Source: Pseudomonadota bacterium (GTDB taxonomy: Bacteria; Pseudomonadota; Gammaproteobacteria; Xanthomonadales; Xanthomonadaceae). From it: a stretch of DNA of 64,000 nucleotides. Below the pieces are notes generated by a model that was not told where the DNA came from, ran no database searches, and saw only the letters and a list, made by a program, of their open reading frames with translations. Location: assembly GCA_023388715.1 (NCBI GenBank), contig JAEWFT010000035.1:1-64000 (forward strand), given 5' to 3'. This document shows, piece after piece, positions 17,525-25,653 of the stretch. Positions within the stretch are counted from its first letter, which is position 1, and every line of letters begins with the position of its first letter. The translations under genes and the position numbers were made by a program.

Positions 17525-19363
17525 TCAGTACAGCAGGTTGATGACCACCACGATCACCAGCAGGTAGATCAGCGAGAGCGGGCCGCCCACCCGCCACAGG
17601 TCGCGGCTGCTGTAGTTGGCCGGGCCGACCACCATCGACATCACCGGGTTGGACGAGGTCATCAGGTTGTTGGACGCCGACAGCGCGACGATCAGCGCGA
17701 AGGCGGTCGGGTCGCCGCCGGCGGCCAGCGCCACGTTGACCGCGATCGGCACCATGATCACGGTGGCGCCGACATGGCTGATCGCCAGCGAGAACACGGC
17801 GGTGAACAGGCCGATCAGTACCTGCAGCAGCCACAGCGGGATGCCGTCGGGCAGTTGCTCGAGCGTGTGGCCGGCCAGCCACGCGGCGGCGCCGCTGGAA
17901 TCCATCGCCCAGCCCAGCGGGATCAGGCAGGCCATCAGGAACACGGTCTTCCAGTTGATCGCCGCGTAGGCCTCGTCGATGTGGATCACGCCGGCGACCA
18001 GCATCCCGGCGACCCCGGTCATCAGTGCAATGGGCACAGGGATCTTCGTGCTGAGCGCGAGCAGCATCGAGACCGCGAAGATCGCCATCGCCATCTTGAA
18101 CTTGTGGGGGCGCTGCTCGCCCTTCGGGTAGTCGGTGACCACTACGAAGTCCTTGGCTTTGGCGGCCTGCGCGAGGTCGGTCCAGATGCTGTGCAGCACC
18201 AGCATGTCGCCGGCGCGGATCGGGGTGGCCCGGACCTCGTCGCGCACGACCTGCTTGTCGCGGTTGATCGCCAGCAGGCTGAGCCCGTACTGCTTGCGCA
18301 GCCGCAGGTCGGTGGACGTCTTGCCGATGAAGCCCGAGGTGGGCGGCACCACCGCCTCGGAGATGCCGGCGCGGCTGGGGTTGAACAGGTCGCCGAACAC
18401 GCGCAGGCGCGACGACAGCCGCAGCATGTTGTTCTGCGCGAAGTCGCTCGCCTGCTGGCGGGTGGCCATCACGCCGAGCACGCTGCCCACCCAGATGCGG
18501 GTCTCGCCGGGCGGCGACAGCCGCGACTCGTCGCCCGTGCGCAAGGCAAGCAGCAGGGGCGCGCCCGGCACCGATTCGGTGTCGTGCACGCTCATTCCCA
18601 CCAGCGGGCTGTCGGCGGTCACGGTGAGCTCGAACACCTCGCCCTCGATGCCGTACGCGCGCGAGAAGTAGCTCTGGGTGCGCGCCGGCGTCACCGCGTC
18701 GCCTTCCTCCTCGCGCATCAGGCGGGCGCCGAAGAAGTGGAAGTACGCCAGCGAGGCCGCCAGCAGCGCCAGCCCGATCGGCAGCGGCGCGAACATGTTC
18801 AGCGGCTCGAGGGTGGCGGCGCCGGAGGGCAGGTTGGCGTTCGCCGCCACCAGCAGGTCGTTGAGCAGGATCAGCGGCGAGTTGCCGACCATGGTCAGGC
18901 CGCCACCCATCACGATCGCGGCCACCAGCGGCAGCAGCATGCGCGAAAGCGTCAGCCCGGTGCGCGACGACAGGCGCGAGGCCACGGGCAGGAACAGCGA
19001 CATCACCGCCGGGTTCTGCATCACCGAACTGGTGAGCCCGGCCGCCGCCGAGGTCAGCAGCAGCAGGCGCGATTCCACCCCGTTCGCACGCCGCAGCAGC
19101 CAGCCCGACAGCCGGTTGAGCGCGCCGGTGCGGTCTAGCCCGGCGCCGAGCACCATGGTCGCGATGATGCTCATCACCGCGTTGCCGGCGAAGCCGCCGA
19201 ACAGGTCCTCGCGCGGCACCAGCCCGGTCAGTCCGAGGACCACCAGCACCACCAGCGCGACCACGTCGGCGCGGATGCGCTCGAACAGGAACATCACCAT
19301 GGTGAAGAAGACCAGGCCGAGCACCAGCTCCATGTCGGTGGTGAGCGTCAGCGTGGTTTCCAT
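17525..19363 (-). CDS. SLC13/DASS-type anion permease with two RCK_C domains
   Basis: 612 aa inner-membrane protein of the ArsB/NhaD/SLC13 superfamily. Two hydrophobic halves (about residues 10-200 and 415-612) flank a central cytoplasmic part with two TrkA-C (RCK_C) domains: GEVFELTVTADSPLVGMSV (about 235-310) and SGFIGKTSTDLRLRKQYGLSLLAI (about 335-405). Helical hairpin segments SVMQNPAVMSLFLP and SASNNLMTSSNPVMS are typical of the superfamily. Relatives move sulfate or dicarboxylates; substrate unknown. RCK_C domains suggest gating by a small ligand (inference). Confidence 0.85.
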   Translation of the reverse strand: METTLTLTTDMELVLGLVFFTMVMFLFERIRADVVALVVLVVLGLTGLVPREDLFGGFAGNAVMSIIATMVLGAGLDRTGALNRLSGWLLRRANGVESRLLLLTSAAAGLTSSVMQNPAVMSLFLPVASRLSSRTGLTLSRMLLPLVAAIVMGGGLTMVGNSPLILLNDLLVAANANLPSGAATLEPLNMFAPLPIGLALLAASLAYFHFFGARLMREEEGDAVTPARTQSYFSRAYGIEGEVFELTVTADSPLVGMSVHDTESVPGAPLLLALRTGDESRLSPPGETRIWVGSVLGVMATRQQASDFAQNNMLRLSSRLRVFGDLFNPSRAGISEAVVPPTSGFIGKTSTDLRLRKQYGLSLLAINRDKQVVRDEVRATPIRAGDMLVLHSIWTDLAQAAKAKDFVVVTDYPKGEQRPHKFKMAMAIFAVSMLLALSTKIPVPIALMTGVAGMLVAGVIHIDEAYAAINWKTVFLMACLIPLGWAMDSSGAAAWLAGHTLEQLPDGIPLWLLQVLIGLFTAVFSLAISHVGATVIMVPIAVNVALAAGGDPTAFALIVALSASNNLMTSSNPVMSMVVGPANYSSRDLWRVGGPLSLIYLLVIVVVINLLY

Positions 19364-19396
19364 CCTGCGACGTCGGCTCCTGTCCCGTTCCGTGGC

Positions 19397-20131
19397 TCAG
19401 ACGCGGTCGTACAGCAGGTCCCAGACCCCGTGCCCGAGTTTCTGGCCGCGGGTCTCGAAGTGGGTCTGCGGGCGCCAGTCGGGCCTGGGCACCGCGCCGC
19501 GCGCGCCGGTGCGATTGGCGATGCCGGGCGTTGCATCGAGCACGTCCCACATCTGCTCGGCATAGTCCTGCCAATCGGTGGCAAGGTGCAAGCGTCCGCC
19601 GGGCGCCAGCTTGCGCACCAGCAGCGCGGCGAACTCCGGGTTCACCAGGCGCCGCTTGTGGTGCCGCTTCTTGTGCCAGGGATCCGGGAAGTAGATGCGG
19701 ATCTCGTCCAGCGACCCATCCGCGATCTCGTGCTCCAGCACTTCCACCGCGTCGTGGTGGAAGAGCTTCGCGTTTCTTGCATCATCCTCCGCCAGCGCAT
19801 TGAGCAGGCGGCCGACGCCGGGTGCATGCACCTCGATGCCGATGTGGTCGCGCCCCGGGTCGCGCCGCACGGAATGGCGGAAGGCTTCGCCGTTGCCGAA
19901 GCCGATCTCGAGGATGCGCGGCGCCTTGCGTCCGAACGCGACATCGAAGTCGCGCGGCGTTCCCACATAGTTCAGGCCGAAGCGCGGCCACAGCTCGTCG
20001 AACGCGCGCTGTTGCGCCTCGGTGAAGCGGCCCTGCCGCAGCACGAAGCTGCGCACCTTGCGCTGGCCTTCGGTGACGGTGAACGGCTTGGGGGGCGCCT
20101 TGCGCCCGTCGCTGGCGAATGGGTCGGTCAT
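19397..20131 (-). CDS. trmB: tRNA (guanine-N7-)-methyltransferase
   Basis: Makes m7G46 in the tRNA variable loop using SAM. 244 aa. SAM motif LEIGFGNGEAF, IGIEVHAPGVG, and the family signature RIYFPDPWHKKRHHKRRLVNPEF are all present. The ATG overlaps the thiG stop (ATGA), so it is the last gene of a thiS-thiG-trmB unit. An N-terminal tail of about 25 residues precedes the conserved region. Confidence 0.96.
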   Translation of the reverse strand: MTDPFASDGRKAPPKPFTVTEGQRKVRSFVLRQGRFTEAQQRAFDELWPRFGLNYVGTPRDFDVAFGRKAPRILEIGFGNGEAFRHSVRRDPGRDHIGIEVHAPGVGRLLNALAEDDARNAKLFHHDAVEVLEHEIADGSLDEIRIYFPDPWHKKRHHKRRLVNPEFAALLVRKLAPGGRLHLATDWQDYAEQMWDVLDATPGIANRTGARGAVPRPDWRPQTHFETRGQKLGHGVWDLLYDRV

Positions 20132-20925
20132 CCGCCGACCAGGCCATCGACCGGCGATGAGGCGGAGGCATAACGCTTGCGCGGGATGCGGCCGGCGAGG
20201 AAGGCCTCGCGTCCCGCCTCGACCGCCTTGCGCATCGCGCTGGCCATCAGCACCGGATCCCTCGCGCCGGCGATCGCGGTGTTCATCAGCACGCCGTCGC
20301 AGCCCAGCTCCATCGCGATCGCGGCGTCCGAGGCGGTGCCGACGCCGGCATCGACGATGATCGGCACCTTCGCGTTCTCGATGATTTCCAGCAGGTTGTA
20401 GCGGTTCTGGATGCCGAGCCCGGAGCCAATCGGCGCGGCCAGCGGCATCACCGCCACGCAGCCGATCTCTTCCAGCCGCTTGCACAGGATGGGATCGTCG
20501 GAGGTGTAGACCATGACGTCGAAGCCGTCGGCGACCAGCTGCTCCGCGGCGGCCAGGGTCTGCACCACGTCCGGGTAGAGCGTGCGCGTATCGCCCAGCA
20601 CCTCCAGCTTCACCAGCGCGTGGCCGTCGAGCAGCTCGCGCGCCAGCCGGCAGGTACGCACCGCTTCCTCGGCGGTATAGCAGCCGGCGGTGTTGGGCAG
20701 GATCGTGTAGCGCTCCGGCGGCAGCACGTCGAGCAGGTTGGGCTCGTCAGGCGACTGGCCGATGTTGCTGCGGCGGATCGCCACGGTGACGATTTGGGTA
20801 CCGGCCGCCTCGGTCGCGCGGCGGGTTTCGTCGAGGTCCTTGAACTTGCCGGTGCCGGTCAGTAGGCGCGAGGCATAGGGCTTGCCCGCGATCAGCAGCG
20901 GGTCGTGCGGTGCGGGCGGGGTCAT
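20128..20925 (-). CDS. thiG: Thiazole synthase ThiG
   Basis: Forms the thiazole phosphate of thiamine from deoxyxylulose phosphate, dehydroglycine and ThiS thiocarboxylate. 265 aa TIM barrel. Family features: LLTGTGKFKD near residue 25, the lysine in VKLEVLGD, VMPLAAPIGSGLGI and PIIVDAGVGTASDAAIAMELGCDGVLMNTAIAGA. In-frame codons up to 21057 overlap the thiS coding region and are not used. A CATAAT box lies exactly 6 nt before the ATG, so thiG may be made both by read-through from thiS and from a leaderless transcript. Confidence 0.96.
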   Translation of the reverse strand: MTPPAPHDPLLIAGKPYASRLLTGTGKFKDLDETRRATEAAGTQIVTVAIRRSNIGQSPDEPNLLDVLPPERYTILPNTAGCYTAEEAVRTCRLARELLDGHALVKLEVLGDTRTLYPDVVQTLAAAEQLVADGFDVMVYTSDDPILCKRLEEIGCVAVMPLAAPIGSGLGIQNRYNLLEIIENAKVPIIVDAGVGTASDAAIAMELGCDGVLMNTAIAGARDPVLMASAMRKAVEAGREAFLAGRIPRKRYASASSPVDGLVGG

Positions 20926-20931
20926 GCGGTC

Positions 20932-20937
20932 ATTATG
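20932..20937 (-). promoter_or_regulatory. Candidate leaderless -10 box of thiG
   Basis: Minus-strand CATAAT, then six bases (GACCGC), then the thiG ATG. It lies in the 40-bp gap between thiS and thiG. Confidence 0.45.
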
Positions 20938-20965
20938 GCCGAGCGCGTCGCGCTTGGCGGTGGCC

Positions 20966-21166
20966 TCAGCCGCCGCCCAGCGCGTGCACGATCTCGACGC
21001 GGTCGCCCGGGTGCAGCAGGTGCTCGCCGTGGAGGCTGCGCGGGATGATCGTGCCATTCACCTCGACCGCCACCCGGCGGCCGGCCAGGCCCGCGTCGTC
21101 AAGCAGGGCGAGGACGGTGGTGCCGGCGTCCACCGGTCGGGGTTCGCCGTTCAACTGGATTTCCAT
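20966..21166 (-). CDS. thiS: Sulfur carrier protein ThiS
   Basis: 66 aa ubiquitin-like sulfur carrier ending in the required Gly-Gly (ALGGG), which is adenylated by ThiF and thiocarboxylated. Core segments MEIQLNGEPR, VAVEVNGTIIPR and GDRVEIVHALGGG fit the family. The ATG at 21166 is preferred to a GTG six codons upstream because GGAG lies about 10 nt before it. First gene of thiS-thiG-trmB. No TPP riboswitch is evident upstream. Confidence 0.93.
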   Translation of the reverse strand: MEIQLNGEPRPVDAGTTVLALLDDAGLAGRRVAVEVNGTIIPRSLHGEHLLHPGDRVEIVHALGGG

Positions 21167-21217
21167 CCGCGTATTGTCTCCCACCCGGGGCGGTGACGCA
21201 GCGCAGCGTGAGATCGT

Positions 21218-21223
21218 TACAAT
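21218..21223 (+). promoter_or_regulatory. Candidate -10 box of the autotransporter gene
   Basis: TACAAT followed by CCGG, about 85 bp before the ATG at 21308. It faces away from thiS. Confidence 0.45.
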
Positions 21224-21307
21224 CCGGTGAAATCATCCGCGCCATGCGCTGACGTATGCCCGGGCGCGACGCCGTCGCACCCGCCAACCGCCCCTGAAAG
21301 GATCCCC

Positions 21308-23158
21308 ATGAACGCCACGCTCCGCCGGACCCTCGTCGCCACCGCACTGGCCCTGGCCACGGCCCCGGCACTTGCCGGCACCCCGGACTCGCCCTTTACC
21401 CGCACCGTCTTCTTCGGCGACAGCCTCACCGATGCCGGCTTCTTCCGCTCGCTGCTGCCGGCGAACGTGCAGTCGGTGACCGGCCAGTTCACCACCAACC
21501 CGGGCTATGTCTGGTCGCAGGTGCTGGCCGACTATTACGGCGGCGATGCCAGCGTGGCGTGGAAGGCCACCGGCACCGCCACCCCGGCGCGCGGCACCGG
21601 CGACAACTGGGCGGTGGGCGGCGCGCGCAACGGCGTCGACACCGTGGGCGCGCTGGGCTACACGCCTTCGCTGGCCAGCCAGTACGCGGCCTACCGCGCC
21701 GCCGGCAACGCGGTCGACCCGAACGCGCTGTACACCGTTTGGGGCGGCGCCAACGACCTGTTCGCGGTGCAGGCCAACCCGGCACAGGCGCAGCAGATCA
21801 TCGGCTCGGCGGTCACCGCGCAGGTGGGCCTGATCGGCGCGCTGACCCAGGCCGGCGCCCAGTACATCCTGGTGCCGACCATTCCCGACATCGGCCTGAC
21901 CCCGGCGTCGCGCGCCGGCGGCGCCACCGCGATGGCGCAGGGCACCGCGCTGGCAAACAGCTACAACAACGCGCTGTTCGGCGCGCTCACGCAGTCCAAC
22001 CTGCGGGTGATCCCGGTAGACACCTTCCACTTCCTGCAGGAAGTGGTGGCCAACCCCGCCGAGTTCGGCATCGCCAACGTCACCGGCACCGCCTGCCAGC
22101 CGCAGGTGACCGCGCAGTCGCTGACCTGCAACCCCAGCTCCTACGCCACCAGCGACGCGCAGACGCGCTACCTGTTCGCCGACGGCGTGCATCCCACCAG
22201 CGGTGCGCACAAGGCGGTCGCGGATCTCGCCATCTCGGTGATCGACGGCCCCCGCCAGATCGCCGTGCTGCCGCATTCGGCGGCGATGGTGGGCCGCGCG
22301 CGCGCGCAGATGGTGGAAGGCGCGCTTGCCGGCGCCGGCGACGGCATGTACTGGTGGGGCAACCTGCGCGGCGAACAGCAGCGCTTCAATGATTCGCACG
22401 GCTTCGACGGGGAAGGCGTCACCGGCAGCCTGGGGCTGAGCCGGCGCAGCGGCAACCTGGTGTACGGCGGCTTCCTCGGCCACGGCCGGCAGGACATCGA
22501 TTTCGGCGCGCGGCGTGGCGACTTCCGCCAGACCGATACCAGCATCGGCGCTTACCTCGGCTGGCAGGGCGAGGGCGGCGGCTGGGCCAATGCGCAGGCC
22601 AGCTGGACCCAGCTTGGCTTCAAGGTCGAGCGCCAGGTCAACCTCGGCCAGGCCACGCGCTACCACCGCGGCTCGCCCGATGGCGACAACCTGGGCGTCG
22701 GCGCCAGCGCCGGCTGGACCTTCAACCATGGCGCGCTGAGCCACGGGCCGGTGGTGTCGGTGCTGGCACAGAAGATCTCGGTCGACGGCTACGAGGAAGA
22801 CAGCACGCTGTCCAGCGCGCTGGCCTTCCCCGAGCAGGACGGCGACTCGCTGATCGGCAGCGCTGGCTGGCAGCTCAGCTACACCATCAACGAGCACCTC
22901 GAGCCGTATGCGCGCGTCACCTGGGACCGCGAGTTCCAGGACGCGCCCGCGCATGCCTACGCGCAGCTGCGCTCGATGCCGAACACCGCCCCCTACGCGG
23001 TTCCGGGACTGGACTTCGACGATACCTACGGCACCCTGTCCTATGGCGTCCGCAGCCAGCTCGGCGGCTTCGACATCACCACCGGCAGCCACCTGACCGT
23101 GGGCCAGCGGGGCGGGCACGACGCCAGCTTCTTCCTGAACGTGGGCGGCAAGTTCTGA
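21308..23158 (+). CDS. GDSL autotransporter esterase (EstA family)
   Basis: 616 aa surface esterase exported by the type Va route. Signal peptide of about 25 residues (ALATAPALA), then an SGNH/GDSL hydrolase passenger: FFGDSLTDAGF with the nucleophile Ser, GGANDLF, and the Asp-x-x-His block DGVHPTSGAHK. From about residue 340 a C-terminal autotransporter beta-barrel begins (GMYWWGNLRGEQQRF) and ends in phenylalanine (FLNVGGKF), as outer-membrane proteins do. ATG at 21308 has TGAAAGG just upstream. Like Pseudomonas EstA it should hydrolyse lipids or esters at the cell surface; substrate not determinable. Confidence 0.92.
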   Translation: MNATLRRTLVATALALATAPALAGTPDSPFTRTVFFGDSLTDAGFFRSLLPANVQSVTGQFTTNPGYVWSQVLADYYGGDASVAWKATGTATPARGTGDNWAVGGARNGVDTVGALGYTPSLASQYAAYRAAGNAVDPNALYTVWGGANDLFAVQANPAQAQQIIGSAVTAQVGLIGALTQAGAQYILVPTIPDIGLTPASRAGGATAMAQGTALANSYNNALFGALTQSNLRVIPVDTFHFLQEVVANPAEFGIANVTGTACQPQVTAQSLTCNPSSYATSDAQTRYLFADGVHPTSGAHKAVADLAISVIDGPRQIAVLPHSAAMVGRARAQMVEGALAGAGDGMYWWGNLRGEQQRFNDSHGFDGEGVTGSLGLSRRSGNLVYGGFLGHGRQDIDFGARRGDFRQTDTSIGAYLGWQGEGGGWANAQASWTQLGFKVERQVNLGQATRYHRGSPDGDNLGVGASAGWTFNHGALSHGPVVSVLAQKISVDGYEEDSTLSSALAFPEQDGDSLIGSAGWQLSYTINEHLEPYARVTWDREFQDAPAHAYAQLRSMPNTAPYAVPGLDFDDTYGTLSYGVRSQLGGFDITTGSHLTVGQRGGHDASFFLNVGGKF

Positions 23159-23188
23159 GCGGTACCGCGCCGTGCGGTGGCCGGGGCG

Positions 23189-23217
23189 TTGCCCGGCACC
23201 GGCCGGCGGCATAGACT
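23189..23217 (+). promoter_or_regulatory. Promoter of tRNA-Gly(CCC)
   Basis: TTGCCC (23189-23194), 17-bp spacer, TAGACT (23212-23217). Transcription would begin about 4 nt before the mature tRNA. This is the best-spaced -35/-10 pair among the tRNA and mRNA promoters here. Confidence 0.7.
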
Positions 23218-23227
23218 GGCGGCGTTC

Positions 23228-23301
23228 GCGGGCGTAGTTCAATGGTAGAACTGCAGCTTCCCAAGCTGCTAGCGTGGGTTCGATTCCCATCGCCCGCTCC
23301 A
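23228..23301 (+). tRNA. glyU: tRNA-Gly, anticodon CCC
   Basis: 74 nt including an encoded CCA. Acceptor stem GCGGGCG pairs with CGCCCGC; D-arm GTTC..GGTAGAAC; anticodon stem-loop GCAGC-TTCCCAA-GCTGC with anticodon CCC at 23260-23262; T-arm with TTCGATTC. Closely resembles E. coli glyU. It reads the GGG codon. Confidence 0.97.
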
Positions 23302-23308
23302 GCATCGA

Positions 23309-23345
23309 GAAGGCGGCATCCCCCGGGGTGCCGCCTTCGTCGTTT
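23309..23345 (+). terminator. Terminator after tRNA-Gly
   Basis: AAGGCGGCA (23310-23318) pairs with TGCCGCCTT (23329-23337), with an inner CCCC/GGGG continuation, followed by CGTCGTTT. Confidence 0.75.
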
Positions 23346-23420
23346 CCGGCCCGCGGAAAGCGTCGTGCGGGCGCGGCGGGTATGGAATGATGCGCACCCC
23401 ACCGCGCGCGCCGCACGCCG

Positions 23421-24314
23421 ATGAAGCTGGCGATCCTCTCCCGCAACAGCAAGCTCTACTCCACCCGCCGGCTGGTCGAGGCGGCGCGCGAGCGCGGCCA
23501 CAGCGTGCGCGTGCTCGATCCGCTGCGCTGCTACATGCGGATCAGCACCGAAGGGTTCGAGATGCGCTACAAGGGCAGACCGATCTCCGGCTACGGCGCG
23601 GTGGTGCCGCGGATCGGCGCGTCGGTCACGCGCTACGGCTGCGCGGTGCTGCGCCAGTTCGAGCTGATGGGCTGCTACACCCCGAACAGCGCCGCGGCGA
23701 TCATGCGCGCGCGCGACAAGCTGCGCTGCCACCAGGTCCTGGCCGCCGCCGGGATCGACCTGCCCGCCACCGTGTTTGGCGACAACCCGGACGACACCGG
23801 CGACCTGCTGGCGCTGCTGGGCCCGCCGCCGCACGTGATCAAGCTCAACGAAGGCACGCAGGGCACCGGCGTGATGCTCACCGAGAAGCTGTCGGCGTCG
23901 CGCGGCGCGGTGGAGACCCTGCGCGGCCTGTATGCCAATTTCATCCTGCAGGAGTTCATCGGCGAGGCGAAGGGGGCTGACCTGCGCTGCCTCGTGGTCG
24001 GCGACCACGTGGTCGCGGCGATGCGGCGGCAGGCGCCGAAGGGGGATTTCCGCTCCAACCTGCATCGCGGCGGAACCGCGCGCGCGATCAAGCCGACCCG
24101 GCGCGAGGTGGCGACCGCGCTGGGCGCGGCGCGCGCGCTCGGCCTGGGGGTGGCGGGCGTCGACCTCATCCGCAGCCGGCGCGGGCCACTGGTGCTGGAA
24201 GTGAATTCCTCGCCCGGCCTGGAGGGGATCGAGGCGGCCACCGGGATCGACATCGCCGGCGCCGTCGTCGAGCACGTGGTCGCGCGCCCGCCGGCGCACC
24301 AGCCAGCGCATTGA
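23421..24314 (+). CDS. rimK: RimK-family ATP-grasp glutamate ligase
   Basis: 297 aa, length and order as E. coli RimK, which adds glutamate residues to the C-terminus of ribosomal protein S6. N-terminal MKLAILSRNSKLYSTRRL is diagnostic; the ATP-grasp region includes RARDKLRCHQVLAAAGI, VIKLNEGTQGTGVMLTE, LQEFIGEAKGADLRCLVVG, and metal-site residues in LVLEVNSSPGLEGIE. The Shine-Dalgarno is weak. It stands alone; no neighbouring protease or PDZ gene as in some rimK operons. Confidence 0.9.
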   Translation: MKLAILSRNSKLYSTRRLVEAARERGHSVRVLDPLRCYMRISTEGFEMRYKGRPISGYGAVVPRIGASVTRYGCAVLRQFELMGCYTPNSAAAIMRARDKLRCHQVLAAAGIDLPATVFGDNPDDTGDLLALLGPPPHVIKLNEGTQGTGVMLTEKLSASRGAVETLRGLYANFILQEFIGEAKGADLRCLVVGDHVVAAMRRQAPKGDFRSNLHRGGTARAIKPTRREVATALGAARALGLGVAGVDLIRSRRGPLVLEVNSSPGLEGIEAATGIDIAGAVVEHVVARPPAHQPAH

Positions 24315-24423
24315 GGCACCAAAGGGCGCCGGTACCGATGGCATATGCCGGACATGCCTGCGGCGCGCAGAATCGGCCATTCGCCGCGGCAGGCCATTGC
24401 CGGTCGCCGCAAGGGTTATGAGC

Positions 24424-24912
24424 ATGAGGTGCCAGATGAGCAGGTTGCACGCCGCGGTGCTTGCCGCAATCCTCGCCAGCACGGCGGTGTTCCCCGCCGC
24501 GGCGGCCACGCCCGCGCTCGACGCCGGTGCCACCTTCCAGGTCCAGCGCGACGCCATCCTCAAGGCGCTGGAGGATGGCGAGACCTACATCGAGATCCGG
24601 TCCACCGACCGGGACCGGGTGCGCGAACTGCTGGGGCGGATCGAGACGCTGTTGGCGGGCAAGAGCCGTCTTGATGAACTGTCCGAGGATGCCAAAGTCC
24701 AGGCCTTCAACGACCAGCAGGAGATCAATGCGCTGCTGACCCGCGCCCTGACCGACAGCCGGATGGTCTGCGAACGCGAGCAGAAGGTGGGTTCGCACCG
24801 CCGCACCACGAGCTGCATGACCGTGGCCGCACGCCGTCGCGCGCGCGATGCGGCGCAGGACGCGGTGATGCGCGCCAATGTCCGCCGTCTGGAGCAGGAA
24901 CAGGAGCGTTGA
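24424..24912 (+). CDS. Hypothetical exported protein
   Basis: About 162 aa, family not recognised. Signal peptide with hydrophobic core AAVLAAILASTAVF and likely cleavage after AAA-TPA. The mature part is helical and highly charged, with two cysteines (MVCEREQK, TTSCMTV) that could form a disulfide. Four closely spaced starts exist (24397 TTG, 24418, 24424, 24436); 24424 is chosen because AAGGG lies 8 nt before it. It lies 57 bp before the response regulator, but that gene has its own promoter-like TAGGCT. Confidence 0.65.
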   Translation: MRCQMSRLHAAVLAAILASTAVFPAAAATPALDAGATFQVQRDAILKALEDGETYIEIRSTDRDRVRELLGRIETLLAGKSRLDELSEDAKVQAFNDQQEINALLTRALTDSRMVCEREQKVGSHRRTTSCMTVAARRRARDAAQDAVMRANVRRLEQEQER

Positions 24913-24969
24913 TCGATTCTTGCTCGGGGTCGCGCTAGGCTGCCGGATTCACGGAGAACTGGACCCCCC

Positions 24970-25653
24970 ATGCGCATTCTGGTCATCGAGGACAATACCG
25001 ACATCGCCGCCAACCTGGGCGATTACCTGGAGGACCAGGGCCACACCGTGGACTTCGCCGCCGATGGCGTGACGGGGCTGCACCTGGCGGTGGTGCACGA
25101 CTTCGACGCGATCGTGCTGGACCTCAACCTTCCCGGGATGGACGGGCTGGAGGTCTGCCGGAAGCTGCGCAACGACGCGCGCAAGCAGACCCCGGTGCTG
25201 ATGCTGACCGCCCGCGATTCGCTGGAGCACAAGCTCGCGGGCTTCGACTCGGGTGCCGACGATTACCTGATCAAGCCGTTCGCGCTGCAGGAAGTCGACG
25301 TGCGCCTGAACGCGCTGGCCCGCCGCGGGCGCGGCCCGCAGACGCGGGTGCTGGAGGTGGGCGAGCTGGAGTTCAACCTCGACACCCTGGAAGTGCGTCG
25401 CCAGGGCAAGCTGCTGCAGCTCAACCCGACCGCGCTCAAGATCCTGCAGGCGCTGATGGAGGCCTCGCCGGCGGTGGTCACCCGCCAGGACCTGGAAACC
25501 CGCGTCTGGGGCGAGGAGCTGCCGGATTCGGACTCCCTGCGCGTGCACATCCATGGCCTGCGCGCGGTGATCGACAAGCCCTTCGGCGTGCCGATGATCC
25601 AGACCCGGCACGGCATCGGCTATCGCATCGCGGTCCCGGATGCCGCCGCCTGA
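24970..25653 (+). CDS. OmpR-family two-component response regulator
   Basis: 227 aa. Receiver domain with acidic pocket ED (7-8), phospho-acceptor D51 in AIVLDLNLPGMDG, Thr in LMLTAR and Lys in DYLIKPF; then an OmpR/PhoB winged helix (about 130-225) with RVWGEELPDSDSLRVHIHGLRAVIDKPF and the RHGIGYRI wing. It activates or represses unknown promoters when phosphorylated. It overlaps the kinase gene by 14 bp, a strict cotranscribed pair. Confidence 0.93.
   Translation: MRILVIEDNTDIAANLGDYLEDQGHTVDFAADGVTGLHLAVVHDFDAIVLDLNLPGMDGLEVCRKLRNDARKQTPVLMLTARDSLEHKLAGFDSGADDYLIKPFALQEVDVRLNALARRGRGPQTRVLEVGELEFNLDTLEVRRQGKLLQLNPTALKILQALMEASPAVVTRQDLETRVWGEELPDSDSLRVHIHGLRAVIDKPFGVPMIQTRHGIGYRIAVPDAAA

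Noticed and set aside
21167..21300. TPP riboswitch before thiS
   Set aside because: No CTGAGA-type core or matching helices on the minus strand.
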